Below, piece by piece: positions 25,102 through 33,524 of a stretch of DNA of 64,000 nucleotides. The DNA comes from M3007 sp040397785 (GTDB taxonomy: Bacteria; Bacteroidota; Bacteroidia; Chitinophagales; Saprospiraceae), in contig JBBAVI010000002.1 in assembly GCA_040397785.1 (NCBI GenBank), forward strand, positions 42,096-106,095. Reading direction: 5' to 3'. Under the pieces are notes generated by a model. That model did no database searches. It was not told the origin of the DNA and saw nothing but the letters and a program-made list of their open reading frames with translations. Position numbers and translations under genes: made by a program. The first letter of the stretch is position 1; every line of letters starts with the position of its first letter.

Positions 25102-26085
25102 ATGACGTTTAGAACTGTTTTTTCGAGCCCTCCTGCTGATTTTAAATTGAACCACACCCAGCAAATGCTGATGATGGGCTCTTGCTTTACCGAGCACATT
25201 GGCCGCTACCTGCAGGCGCGCAAATTTCAGGTGCTGTGCAACCCTTTTGGCATCGTATATAATCCGTATTCCATGGCGCTTGCCTTGGAGGCTTTGTGTA
25301 CCGGAAATGTGGATGAATTTATTGGAGAAACCTTTGAAAATCAAGGTATTTGGAACAGTTGGTCGTTCCATAGTGCTCTGGGGCACCCCGACCGCCAAAC
25401 CGCGGAAGCAAACATGTATACTGCGTTTTCGACTGCCCGCGCACAATTGTTGCAAACGGATGTGTTATGCCTCACCTTGGGTACGGCCGATGTATTTTCT
25501 TTGCTTGAAAGCGGCCGCATTGTGGCCAATAACCATAAAATGCCCGCTGCCCTTTTTACCCAAAATCGCATGTCGGTACAAGCAATTGTGGATCAATACA
25601 CCCGGGTTTTTGCACAAATTCAAACTTTTCGCCCCGATTTGAAGATTGTACTGAGTGTAAGTCCGGTGCGGCATTTGCGCCAGGGCATGATCGAAAACCA
25701 GCGGAGCAAGGCAGTTTTGAGCCTTGCCTGTGAAGCGCTTTGTGGGCAGCACCCGGGCGTATCTTATTTTCCGGCTTATGAAATTCTGATGGATGACCTA
25801 CGTGATTACCGTTTTTACGCAGCAGATATGATCCATCCCAATGCCCAGGCGGTGGAATATATTTGGGAGATATTCAGTGCGCTTTACTTTTCGGAGGCAA
25901 CCCGCCAATTAAATCAAGCCCTGGAAAAACTGCTGGCAGCGGTGCAGCACCGACCTTTTCACCAAAATACGCCCGCGCATAAAGCCTTCGCCCGCAACCA
26001 GTTGACCTTGATCGAACAATTAGAAAAGGGGCATCCTGCGATTGATTTTAGTATTGAAAAGATCTATTTTCAAAAATTTATCTAA
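25102..26085 (+). CDS. GSCFA domain protein
   Basis: A 327-residue protein of the GSCFA family, named for its N-terminal motif, seen here as MMGSCFTEHIG. Further family features are NPFGIVYNP, LTLGTADVF, LSVSPVRHLR and MIHPNAQAVEYIW. The GS(C)F and DMIHPN blocks resemble SGNH/GDSL hydrolase blocks I and V, so an esterase or acyltransferase fold is likely, but no activity is established. The gene lies 92 bases upstream of the Cys-rich peptide gene; whether they share a transcript is unclear. Confidence 0.85.
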   Translation: MTFRTVFSSPPADFKLNHTQQMLMMGSCFTEHIGRYLQARKFQVLCNPFGIVYNPYSMALALEALCTGNVDEFIGETFENQGIWNSWSFHSALGHPDRQTAEANMYTAFSTARAQLLQTDVLCLTLGTADVFSLLESGRIVANNHKMPAALFTQNRMSVQAIVDQYTRVFAQIQTFRPDLKIVLSVSPVRHLRQGMIENQRSKAVLSLACEALCGQHPGVSYFPAYEILMDDLRDYRFYAADMIHPNAQAVEYIWEIFSALYFSEATRQLNQALEKLLAAVQHRPFHQNTPAHKAFARNQLTLIEQLEKGHPAIDFSIEKIYFQKFI

Positions 26086-26177
26086 AAAAAGCAATGTAGC
26101 CCAACGAAAACCAGGTTCATTGCGTCTTGCAGGTAGTCATGTTCACCACCGTGTTTATTAAAAATTAAAACCCATCT

Positions 26178-26366
26178 ATGAAAATCTCTAAATCATTACT
26201 TCAGGCCATTGTGGTTGGCCTTACGCTTGGTACCACCGCTTCTTCCTGCGAATTGTTTGAAAAAGAACAAATTCACCTCCAAACCTGCAATGAAAACTGC
26301 AAGATTGATCATACCGTAAACCCGGAGCCCGAACTTAACAACTGCCCCGCCTGCGGGATGGGCTAG
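26178..26366 (+). CDS. Small Cys-rich exported peptide, candidate MNIO substrate
   Basis: A 62-residue peptide. Residues 1-23 are a Sec signal (MKISK, hydrophobic core to TTASS) directly followed by Cys24, which could be a lipobox Cys or the first mature residue. The mature part has Cys37-x3-Cys41 and Cys56-x2-Cys59 ending CPACGMG. It stops 17 bases before the DUF692/MNIO gene on the same strand. Small Cys-bearing peptides next to DUF692 genes are the known substrates of MNIO enzymes (methanobactin, 3-thiaglutamate, chryseobasin and bufferin pathways), in which Cys residues are oxidised to heterocycles or otherwise changed. That this peptide is such a precursor is inference from gene order, size and Cys pattern. 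No promoter box was found in the 92 bases before it. Confidence 0.75.
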   Translation: MKISKSLLQAIVVGLTLGTTASSCELFEKEQIHLQTCNENCKIDHTVNPEPELNNCPACGMG

Positions 26367-26383
26367 TACCCCGAAAACACCCC

Positions 26384-27508
26384 ATGCGCAAAATTTATTC
26401 GGCAATCGCCTGCAACCTTGATCAGCATGTTTTGCAAGCCGCGCTGCCACTTTTGGAGGCAGAAAAAATTGAAGCCATTGAATGGTCGTTCGATACCTTA
26501 TTCAAAATTAAGGAGGTACCCGAATGGTTTACGCAACTGCTTCATGCGTACAGTGCCGAGCAGCGATTGATTGGACATGGGGTGTTTTTTTCGCTTTTCT
26601 CCGGAAAATGGTCGGATGCACAAACCGCGTGGTTGGAGCACCTGCGCAATTTGTGTAAAATCTTTCATTTTGATCATATTACCGAGCATTTTGGTTTTAT
26701 GACAGGCGCTAATTTTCATACCGGAGCGCCCATGAGTATCCCCTTTACACCCGCTACCTTGGCCATTGGCCGCGATCGACTTGCGCGCATATACGACGCC
26801 TGCGCTTGTCCGGTGGGATTAGAAAACCTGGCTTTCTCTTATACATTAGAGGAGGTAAAACGCCATGGCGCGTTTCTGGAAGCCTTGCTTGCCCAGATCA
26901 ACGGGTTTATTATCCTTGATTTACACAATCTGTATTGTCAAACCCACAATTTTGACCTGCCAGTAGATGCATTACTTGCCTTGTATCCGCTCGATCGGGT
27001 GCGTGAAATCCATATTTCAGGCGGTAGTTGGGATCAAACTGTGGTGCAACCTGAAAAAATGGTGCGTAGAGATACCCATGATGACGGGGTTCCCGCGGAG
27101 GTTTTTCAGTTTTTGGAATATGCCCTCCCACGATGCCCCAACCTGAAATTTGTGGTACTGGAGCAATTAGGTATTGGCTTGCGCACTGAAGCAAGCCGCA
27201 CAGTATTTCAAGCCGATTTTTTAAAAATGGATGAAATCGTAAAAGCCTGCCAGATTTCACACCCAGCAACAAACACGTTTTTACCTCAAAATTTACCTGT
27301 TTTAGGCCCTATCGTAGAAGATATGCCGTTGTTTGAACAACAACGACAACTTTCAAGCATCCTCGAAACCTGCGAAAATTATACGCAGTGCATGGAACAA
27401 TTGAGCACTTCCAAACTGGCCAATACAGCTTGGGAAGTTGAACAATGGCACCCTGCCATGCTCGAAACGGCAATACGCATTGCTCAAAAATGGAAATCCG
27501 GTTTTTAA
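26384..27508 (+). CDS. DUF692 multinuclear non-haem iron oxidative enzyme (MNIO)
   Basis: A 374-residue TIM-barrel protein of the DUF692/MNIO family, whose members use two or three iron ions and oxygen to remodel Cys or other residues in ribosomal peptides. Likely metal ligands and conserved blocks are His65 (GHGVFF), Glu101-His102 (ITEHFGF), Glu147-Asn148 (GLENLAFSY), Asp179-Asn182 (LDLHNLY), His188, His210 (EIHISGG) and Asp230-His232 (DTHDDGV). After the barrel (about residue 290) some 85 residues form a helical extension (FEQQRQLSSILE...), possibly replacing the separate partner protein (such as MbnC or TglI) that many MNIOs need and that is missing here. The gene follows the Cys-rich peptide by 17 bases. 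Confidence 0.82.
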   Translation: MRKIYSAIACNLDQHVLQAALPLLEAEKIEAIEWSFDTLFKIKEVPEWFTQLLHAYSAEQRLIGHGVFFSLFSGKWSDAQTAWLEHLRNLCKIFHFDHITEHFGFMTGANFHTGAPMSIPFTPATLAIGRDRLARIYDACACPVGLENLAFSYTLEEVKRHGAFLEALLAQINGFIILDLHNLYCQTHNFDLPVDALLALYPLDRVREIHISGGSWDQTVVQPEKMVRRDTHDDGVPAEVFQFLEYALPRCPNLKFVVLEQLGIGLRTEASRTVFQADFLKMDEIVKACQISHPATNTFLPQNLPVLGPIVEDMPLFEQQRQLSSILETCENYTQCMEQLSTSKLANTAWEVEQWHPAMLETAIRIAQKWKSGF

Positions 27509-27519
27509 TTATTTTTGCC

Positions 27520-27527
27520 TACCTTTG
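27520..27527 (+). promoter_or_regulatory. -7 box for TonB-dependent receptor
   Basis: TACCTTTG starts 12 bases after the MNIO stop and 46 before the receptor ATG, so the receptor can be transcribed on its own as well as by read-through. Confidence 0.5.
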
Positions 27528-27565
27528 TATTTATTTTAGGTTGGTCTAAAATTATATTCAAGTAA

Positions 27566-29836
27566 ATGAAAAACGCCCTGTCGCTTTTTATACTGTGTGC
27601 ATTTGGCCCCGTTTTTTTGTTCGCGCAACCACCCATCAAGGGCACGGTGCAGGATGCAGAAACAGGTGCTGGAATCCCGGCGGTCACCATTGCTATTCCA
27701 GGTACCGGAAAACAAACCATTACAGACGATTATGGTGCGTTTGAACTAAACGGCAACGGCGTAAAAGCAGGGGCAAAAATCGTGGCGATCTGCGTCGGTT
27801 ATCAAAAAGATAGTTTTTTGATCGAAAACATGGCAAAACCCGTTCGATTCAACCTGCGACCGTTGCAAACACAAATCAACGAGGTAGTGGTCACCGGAAC
27901 CATGAAAGCGGTATCCAGGATGCAAAGTCCGGTACCCGTGGAAGTGTACACCCCGCGTTTTTTCCGAAAAAACCCGACCCCCAGCCTTTTCGCCGCCATG
28001 GAAAACGTGAACGGCGTACGGCCCCAACTCAATTGCAGTGTATGCAACACCGGCGATATTCACATCAATGGCATGGAAGGGCCATACACCATGGTTTTAA
28101 TTGATGGCATGCCCATCGTGAGTGGTTTATCTACTGTTTACGGCTTGAATGGCATTCCTAATACCTTAATTGACCGGGTAGAAATTGTAAAAGGTCCGGC
28201 GTCCACGCTGTATGGCTCGGAGGCGGTAGGTGGGTTAATCAATGTGATCACCAAAAATCCGGCTACCGCACCCGCGCTGAGTGTTGATGTAAACGGAACC
28301 TCTTACGGCGAGTTGAATGCTGATGCCGGTATGCGCGGCAGGGTAGGGAAGGCCTCGGTGTTGCTGAGTGGTAATTACTTCCATTTTCAACAGCGTTTGG
28401 ACCGAAATGCCGATAATTTTACCGACATGACCCTTCAAAAGCGCTTTACCGTGTTTAATAAATGGCAATTAGATCGAACAGACCGCAGCCAAACCAGCCT
28501 GGCGTTGCGGTATATTTGGGAAAATCGTTTTGGCGGCGAATTACAATGGAAACCTGAATTCAGAGGAGGCGATAGTATTTATGGCGAGCAAATCAGCACC
28601 CGCCGTTTTGAAATGCTTGGCAGCCATAGCATCCTGGCACCGGAGAAAATAAAATTTGCCTGGTCCTACACCGTACACGATCAGGCCTCCGCATATGGAA
28701 CAACCATTTTTGATGCACGGCAGCATATTGCGTTTGGCCAGACGACCTGGGACAAAAAAATAGGCACCTTGCATGATGCCTTATTCGGTGTTGCACTGCG
28801 TTATACCTGGTATGATGATAATACGCCCATCACCACACGTCCTAATCAGCCAGGCCAAACAGCGCCCTCGATAACCTGGTTACCCGGCATTTTTGTGCAG
28901 GATCAAATTGATTTTTCACAAAAACACACCCTTTTGACCGGAATACGCTATGATTACAACTCGGTGCATGGCCATATTTTCACCCCGCGCATCAATTATC
29001 AATGGAAACCCATTGCCAACCATACCCTGCGTTATACCATTGGCAACGGATATCGGGTAGCCAATGTATTTAGTGAAGATCATGCAGCACTCACGGGTGC
29101 GCGCGAGGTGGTAATCGCCGAAGCCTTGCGCCCCGAACGCAGTTGGAATACCAATTTGAATTATACCGGACAATTTGTTCCTCAAAAAAGCAAAGTAGCC
29201 TTTGTCGGGTTGGATGCGACCTTGTTTTATACCCGTTTTAGCAACCGCATTGTGGCCGATTATTTGAGTGACCCACAAAAGGTAATTTTTGATAACCTCA
29301 AGGGATTTGGCATTTCGCGCGGATTTTCCCTCAACAGCGATGCCAATTTTACCAATGGTTTAAAAATGATGGCGGGCATCACCGTATTGGACGTTTACAC
29401 CCAGGAAACAAATTTGACTGGAAATGCCGTCAAAACACCGCAATTGCACGCTTCGCCTTTTTCAGGCACCTTCTCCATCAGTTTCCCGCTGTATCGCAAC
29501 CTGTTGAGCATTGATTATACCGGCAATGTATATGGTCCCATGCCCCTTCCGGTGGTGCCCAATGACTTTCGTCCAGCCAATTCGCCCTGGTTCAGTATTC
29601 AAAATATTCAGGCCACCTGGAATATTCGGAAAGGGCTGGAGTGTTATGGAGGGGCAAAAAACCTGTTGAATTTTGTTCCTAAAGACCCGATTTTGCGGCC
29701 TTTCGACCCCTTTGACAAGCAGGCAAATGATCCGGTAGGCAATCCAAATGGCTATACCTTCGATCCGTCATACAATTACGCCCCCATTCAGGGCATTCGT
29801 TTTTTTATTGGACTGCGCTATACCAGTTGGAAGTAA
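27566..29836 (+). CDS. TonB-dependent outer-membrane receptor
   Basis: A 756-residue outer-membrane receptor with signal peptide (to LFAQ, residue ~22). Residues ~24-110 are a carboxypeptidase-regulatory-like domain (IKGTVQDAETGAGIPAV), ~113-230 the plug (NEVVVTGT, MVLIDGMPI, RVEIVKGPASTLYGSEAVGGLINVITK), and ~235-756 the barrel, ending RFFIGLRYTSWK. The plug has Cys157 and Cys160 (NCSVCNTGDIHINGMEG). TonB receptors import metal chelates, vitamins or other large ligands. With the Cys-rich peptide and MNIO genes immediately upstream, it may take up a metal-peptide complex or the metal itself; that is inference. No SusD partner is present, so it is not a glycan system. Confidence 0.88.
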   Translation: MKNALSLFILCAFGPVFLFAQPPIKGTVQDAETGAGIPAVTIAIPGTGKQTITDDYGAFELNGNGVKAGAKIVAICVGYQKDSFLIENMAKPVRFNLRPLQTQINEVVVTGTMKAVSRMQSPVPVEVYTPRFFRKNPTPSLFAAMENVNGVRPQLNCSVCNTGDIHINGMEGPYTMVLIDGMPIVSGLSTVYGLNGIPNTLIDRVEIVKGPASTLYGSEAVGGLINVITKNPATAPALSVDVNGTSYGELNADAGMRGRVGKASVLLSGNYFHFQQRLDRNADNFTDMTLQKRFTVFNKWQLDRTDRSQTSLALRYIWENRFGGELQWKPEFRGGDSIYGEQISTRRFEMLGSHSILAPEKIKFAWSYTVHDQASAYGTTIFDARQHIAFGQTTWDKKIGTLHDALFGVALRYTWYDDNTPITTRPNQPGQTAPSITWLPGIFVQDQIDFSQKHTLLTGIRYDYNSVHGHIFTPRINYQWKPIANHTLRYTIGNGYRVANVFSEDHAALTGAREVVIAEALRPERSWNTNLNYTGQFVPQKSKVAFVGLDATLFYTRFSNRIVADYLSDPQKVIFDNLKGFGISRGFSLNSDANFTNGLKMMAGITVLDVYTQETNLTGNAVKTPQLHASPFSGTFSISFPLYRNLLSIDYTGNVYGPMPLPVVPNDFRPANSPWFSIQNIQATWNIRKGLECYGGAKNLLNFVPKDPILRPFDPFDKQANDPVGNPNGYTFDPSYNYAPIQGIRFFIGLRYTSWK

Positions 29837-29910
29837 CGAATTTTTCCTACTTTCGCCCGCCTTTACCACCCTAATGCCGCAACCGATTTATTTACTTACA
29901 TCCACTACCC

Positions 29911-31227
29911 ATGCAGTCCGACACTTTCGAAGTTATTGGCGGTCAGCCACTTAAAGGCGAATTACAACCGCAAGGCGCCAAAAACGAAGCCCTTCAAATC
30001 ATCAGTGCAGTGTTGCTGACTGATGACTTTGTGACCATTTCCAACATCCCAAATATCCGCGATGTGGTGCAGCTGATTGAGTTGCTCAAAGGATTGGGCG
30101 TGACGGTGGAAAAACTGGCCGATGACACCTTTAAGTTTTGCGCTGGCACCGTAGATATTTCCTATTTGCAATCAGACGCATTTATGAAAGACGCGCAACG
30201 CCTGCGGGGCTCGGTTATGCTGATCGGACCCTTGTTGGCGCGTTTTGGTAAAGCGGTGTTGCCCAAGCCCGGAGGAGACAAAATTGGCCGTCGCCGTTTG
30301 GATACCCACTTTTTAGGTTTTCAAAAATTAGGTGCCGAGTTCAAATACGACGATACTTCCGATATCTATTACATCCAGCAGCCCGATGGCGGCATGAAAG
30401 GCGCCTATATCCACATGGATGAAATATCGGTAACAGGTACGGCCAATGTGGTGATGGCAGCCGTGCTCACGGAAGGTAAAACAACCATCTACAACGCCGC
30501 TTGCGAGCCTTATTTACAGCAATTGTGCCGCATGTTGATCCAAATGGGGGCAAAAATTGAAGGCTTGGGTTCTAATTTATTGCACATTGAAGGTGTAAGC
30601 AAATTGGGTGGCACCGAACACCGCTGTTTGCCCGATATGATCGAAATTGGCAGTTTTATCGGTCTTGCTGCCATGACGCAATCTGAAATTACCATCAAAA
30701 ATGCCGGTGTCCAGCACCTGGGCATTATTCCACATACGTTTGAACGCCTTGGTATTACCATCCACCAACAAGGCGACGATCTGCATATCCCTGCGCAGGA
30801 TCATTATGAAATCAATACCTTTATTGATGGTTCTATCCTGACCATTTATGATGCTCCCTGGCCGGGCTTCACGCCCGATTTGATGTCGATTGTGCTCGTC
30901 GTGGCGACGCAGGCGCGTGGCAGCGTGCTGGTACACCAGAAAATGTTTGAAAGCCGCCTGTTTTTTGTCGATAAACTCATCGATATGGGCGCGCAGATCA
31001 TTTTATGCGACCCGCACCGCGCCACCGTCATTGGTTTAGACCGACGTTATCCTTTGCGGGGCATCGAAATGACCTCACCCGATATTCGTGCCGGACAAGC
31101 CTTGTTGATCGCAGCTTTATCGGCAAAAGGACGCAGTTTGATCCACAATGTACACCAGATCGACCGCGGTTACCAGTACATCGACCAGCGATTGAATGCC
31201 ATTGGCGCGAACATTCGACGGATCTAA
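29911..31227 (+). CDS. murA: UDP-N-acetylglucosamine 1-carboxyvinyltransferase, Asp active-site variant
   Basis: A 438-residue MurA, adding enolpyruvate to UDP-GlcNAc in the first committed step of peptidoglycan synthesis in the cytosol. It has the EPSP-synthase-type twofold barrel, GAKNEALQII near the start, LRGSVMLIGPLLARFG and the catalytic loop PGGDKIGRRRLD. In E. coli MurA the residue after PGG is Cys115, the target of fosfomycin; here it is Asp123. Such Asp variants are active and intrinsically fosfomycin-resistant in mycobacteria and chlamydiae. mqnD follows 29 bases later on the same strand, probably co-transcribed. Confidence 0.93.
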   Translation: MQSDTFEVIGGQPLKGELQPQGAKNEALQIISAVLLTDDFVTISNIPNIRDVVQLIELLKGLGVTVEKLADDTFKFCAGTVDISYLQSDAFMKDAQRLRGSVMLIGPLLARFGKAVLPKPGGDKIGRRRLDTHFLGFQKLGAEFKYDDTSDIYYIQQPDGGMKGAYIHMDEISVTGTANVVMAAVLTEGKTTIYNAACEPYLQQLCRMLIQMGAKIEGLGSNLLHIEGVSKLGGTEHRCLPDMIEIGSFIGLAAMTQSEITIKNAGVQHLGIIPHTFERLGITIHQQGDDLHIPAQDHYEINTFIDGSILTIYDAPWPGFTPDLMSIVLVVATQARGSVLVHQKMFESRLFFVDKLIDMGAQIILCDPHRATVIGLDRRYPLRGIEMTSPDIRAGQALLIAALSAKGRSLIHNVHQIDRGYQYIDQRLNAIGANIRRI

Positions 31228-31256
31228 AACGTTGTATGCCTACAAAATTCAGGTAA

Positions 31257-32087
31257 ATGCGTTATTCCATCGGCTTTTCGCCCTGCCCCAATGATACCTT
31301 CATTTTTGATGCCATGCTACACGGTAAAGTAGACACAGAAGGCCTTGAATTTGAAGTATTTATGGAGGATGTAGAAGCCCTCAACCGCCGTGCCTTTGCG
31401 GGCGAACTGGCCATTACCAAGCTCAGTTATCATGCTTTTGCGCACCTCACCGAGCAATATGCTTTGCTGGATGCGGGCAGCGCTTTAGGCAATAATTGTG
31501 GCCCTTTGCTCATCGCTAAAAAGCCGCTGACGGAAGCCGAGGTAAATGCGGCGCGTATCGCTATTCCAGGAAAAATGACGACGGCCAATTTTCTGTTGAG
31601 CATGGCATTTCCAGCAGCAAAAAATAAAACCGAGGTGCTTTTTTCGGAAGTAGAAAACGCGGTCCTCGATAATCGGGCCGATGCAGGCCTGATTATCCAT
31701 GAAAACCGGTTTACCTACCAGCAAAAAGGCTTGGTAAAAATTATGGACCTTGGCGAACACTGGGAACAAACCACCGGATTGCCCATCCCATTGGGTGGAA
31801 TTGTGGTACACCGCAGCCTTCCTGCCGAAGATCAGGCAAAAATAAACCGCGTAATGCGCCGCAGCGTGGAGTATGCTTTTGCGCATCCAACGGAGGTAAT
31901 GCCTTTCGTACGCGCACATGCGCAAGCTATGGAAGATGCCGTGATGCAAGCGCATATTGATCTATATGTTTCGCAGTTTACCGTCGATTTAGGTACACGT
32001 GGAAGGGCGGCAATCCTTGAAATGTTTCGAATTGCCGAGGCACAACAGATTATTCCAAATTATGATAAAAATATTTTTTTGAATTAA
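31257..32087 (+). CDS. mqnD: 1,4-dihydroxy-6-naphthoate synthase (futalosine pathway)
   Basis: A 276-residue MqnD, which converts cyclic de-hypoxanthine futalosine to 1,4-dihydroxy-6-naphthoate in the alternative menaquinone route. The N-terminal GFSPCPNDTFIF, the ITKLSYHAFAH block, and GNNCGPLL and LIIHENRFTY with the catalytic His are typical. The fold is that of a periplasmic-binding protein, but the enzyme is cytosolic and no signal peptide is present. Only mqnD of the pathway is in this window. A strong terminator follows at 32169-32198. Confidence 0.92.
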   Translation: MRYSIGFSPCPNDTFIFDAMLHGKVDTEGLEFEVFMEDVEALNRRAFAGELAITKLSYHAFAHLTEQYALLDAGSALGNNCGPLLIAKKPLTEAEVNAARIAIPGKMTTANFLLSMAFPAAKNKTEVLFSEVENAVLDNRADAGLIIHENRFTYQQKGLVKIMDLGEHWEQTTGLPIPLGGIVVHRSLPAEDQAKINRVMRRSVEYAFAHPTEVMPFVRAHAQAMEDAVMQAHIDLYVSQFTVDLGTRGRAAILEMFRIAEAQQIIPNYDKNIFLN

Positions 32088-32168
32088 AGAAATTCGTCAT
32101 TTCTGGCACGGTTTTCGAAACAGTATTTACCGTGTGTAAGTATTGTTTTTAGAATTGAAGAAATTCGG

Positions 32169-32198
32169 AGCGCGAACAAAGGTTCGCGCTTTTTTTTT
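32169..32198 (+). terminator. Intrinsic terminator after mqnD
   Basis: AGCGCGAAC (32169-32177) pairs with GTTCGCGCT (32182-32190), followed by eight T. Confidence 0.9.
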
Positions 32199-32237
32199 GC
32201 CCGCAACGCAGATTTCTACAATCCCAATTCCCTTTCT

Positions 32238-32245
32238 TACATTTG
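32238..32245 (+). promoter_or_regulatory. -7 box for alanine dehydrogenase
   Basis: TACATTTG, 60 nt before the ATG at 32305 and after the mqnD terminator. Confidence 0.5.
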
Positions 32246-32304
32246 CCCGGTTTTTCAATTGCCCAAACCAAAAGTTCCATTTTTCACTAAACAAATCCAT
32301 TACC

Positions 32305-33417
32305 ATGATTATTGGCGTTCCAAAAGAAATTAAAAGTAACGAGAACCGCGTTGCACTCACACCGGCCGGAGCTCTCGAATTATCTCGTCGCGGTCATACG
32401 GTTTATATACAAAGTACGGCTGGGGTAGGAAGCGGCTTCGAAGATGCTGAGTATATTTCCTATGGCGCTCAAATTTTATCCAATGTGGATGAAATATGGG
32501 CAAAGTCGGATATGATCATGAAGGTAAAAGAACCGATCAAAGAAGAATACGCACGTTGCCGCGAAAATCAATTGATTTTCACCTATTTCCACTTTGCATC
32601 CAGCGAAGAATTAACCCATGCAATGATCAAAGCAGGCTCGATCTGCTTAGCCTATGAAACAGTTGAAACCCATGACCGCCAGTTGCCCTTGTTGATTCCA
32701 ATGTCGGAAGTAGCAGGACGTATGGCCATCCAGGAAGGCGCAAAGTATTTAGAGAAACCATCCAATGGTCGCGGTGTATTGTTGGGCGGTATACCAGGTG
32801 TTGCGCCTGGTAAAGTATTGGTACTGGGGGGCGGTATTGTGGGTACCCAAGCGGCTAAAATGGCTGCAGGTTTGGGCGCGCAGGTTACCTTGCTTGATGT
32901 AAGCCTCAACCGTTTGCGCTACCTCAGTGACATCATGCCTGCCAACGTAATCACCATGTATTCCAACGAATACAATATCCGTCGCCTCATCCAAACCCAC
33001 GATTTGATTGTTGGTGCCGTCCTGATTCCAGGTGCAAAAGCGCCTAAACTAATCACCCGGGATATGCTCAAATTAATGCGCCCGGGTACCGTAATTGTCG
33101 ATGTTGCCGTTGACCAAGGCGGTTGTTTCGAAACAACCCGTCCTACCACCCACGCTGATCCGATCTTTATCATTGACGATGTAGTGCATTATTGTGTGGC
33201 AAATATGCCAGGCGCTGTACCATTTACTTCTACCGTTGGTTTAACCAATGCAACCCTGCCTTATGCCATTCAATTGGCCGAAAAAGGTTGGCAAAAAGCT
33301 TGCACCGATAACAATGAACTCAAACTCGGTCTGAATGTTGTAAATGGTAAGGTCGTATATAAAGGTGTAGCCGAAGCATTTAGCCTGCCCTTGCACGAGG
33401 TAACAGCGGTGTTGTAA
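32305..33417 (+). CDS. ald: Alanine dehydrogenase
   Basis: A 370-residue NAD-dependent alanine dehydrogenase interconverting L-alanine with pyruvate and ammonia. The N-terminal MIIGVPKEIKSNENRVA carries Arg15; Lys of MKVKEP and His of YFHFAS are the substrate and catalytic residues; the dinucleotide loop is VLGGGIVGTQAA. The ending contains the family's PGAVPFTSTVGLTNAT. The frame is open upstream to 32143, but that part overlaps the terminator and promoter, so the ATG at 32305 is used. A long hairpin lies after the stop. Confidence 0.93.
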   Translation: MIIGVPKEIKSNENRVALTPAGALELSRRGHTVYIQSTAGVGSGFEDAEYISYGAQILSNVDEIWAKSDMIMKVKEPIKEEYARCRENQLIFTYFHFASSEELTHAMIKAGSICLAYETVETHDRQLPLLIPMSEVAGRMAIQEGAKYLEKPSNGRGVLLGGIPGVAPGKVLVLGGGIVGTQAAKMAAGLGAQVTLLDVSLNRLRYLSDIMPANVITMYSNEYNIRRLIQTHDLIVGAVLIPGAKAPKLITRDMLKLMRPGTVIVDVAVDQGGCFETTRPTTHADPIFIIDDVVHYCVANMPGAVPFTSTVGLTNATLPYAIQLAEKGWQKACTDNNELKLGLNVVNGKVVYKGVAEAFSLPLHEVTAVL

Positions 33418-33423
33418 TAAGAC

Positions 33424-33496
33424 ATCGAAGGAATCGTTTGGATAGGGCGGGCATATTTGTTCGATCAATATGCGCCCTATCCAAATTTCCTTCGAT
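33424..33496. terminator. Long inverted repeat after ald
   Basis: ATCGAAGGAA/TCCTTCGAT outer arms, a perfect 13-bp core TTTGGATAGGGCG/CGCCCTATCCAAA (33437-33449 with 33473-33485) and an inner CATATT/AATATG give a ~73-base near-palindrome. No T-tract follows. It may end transcription or stabilise the ald mRNA 3' end. Confidence 0.65.
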
Positions 33497-33524
33497 CTCA
33501 CTATCCTCTTAACCCAATCCTGCA

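Noticed and set aside
25045..25455. 137-codon N-terminal extension of the YbjN-like protein
   Set aside because: It runs antisense through the start of the GSCFA gene and through the promoter box at 25060-25067; the composition is not protein-like.
26178..26366. Cys-rich 62-residue frame as a chance open frame
   Set aside because: Considered and set aside: it has a proper signal peptide, ATG start, four clustered Cys and tight spacing to the MNIO gene, so it is kept as a real gene.
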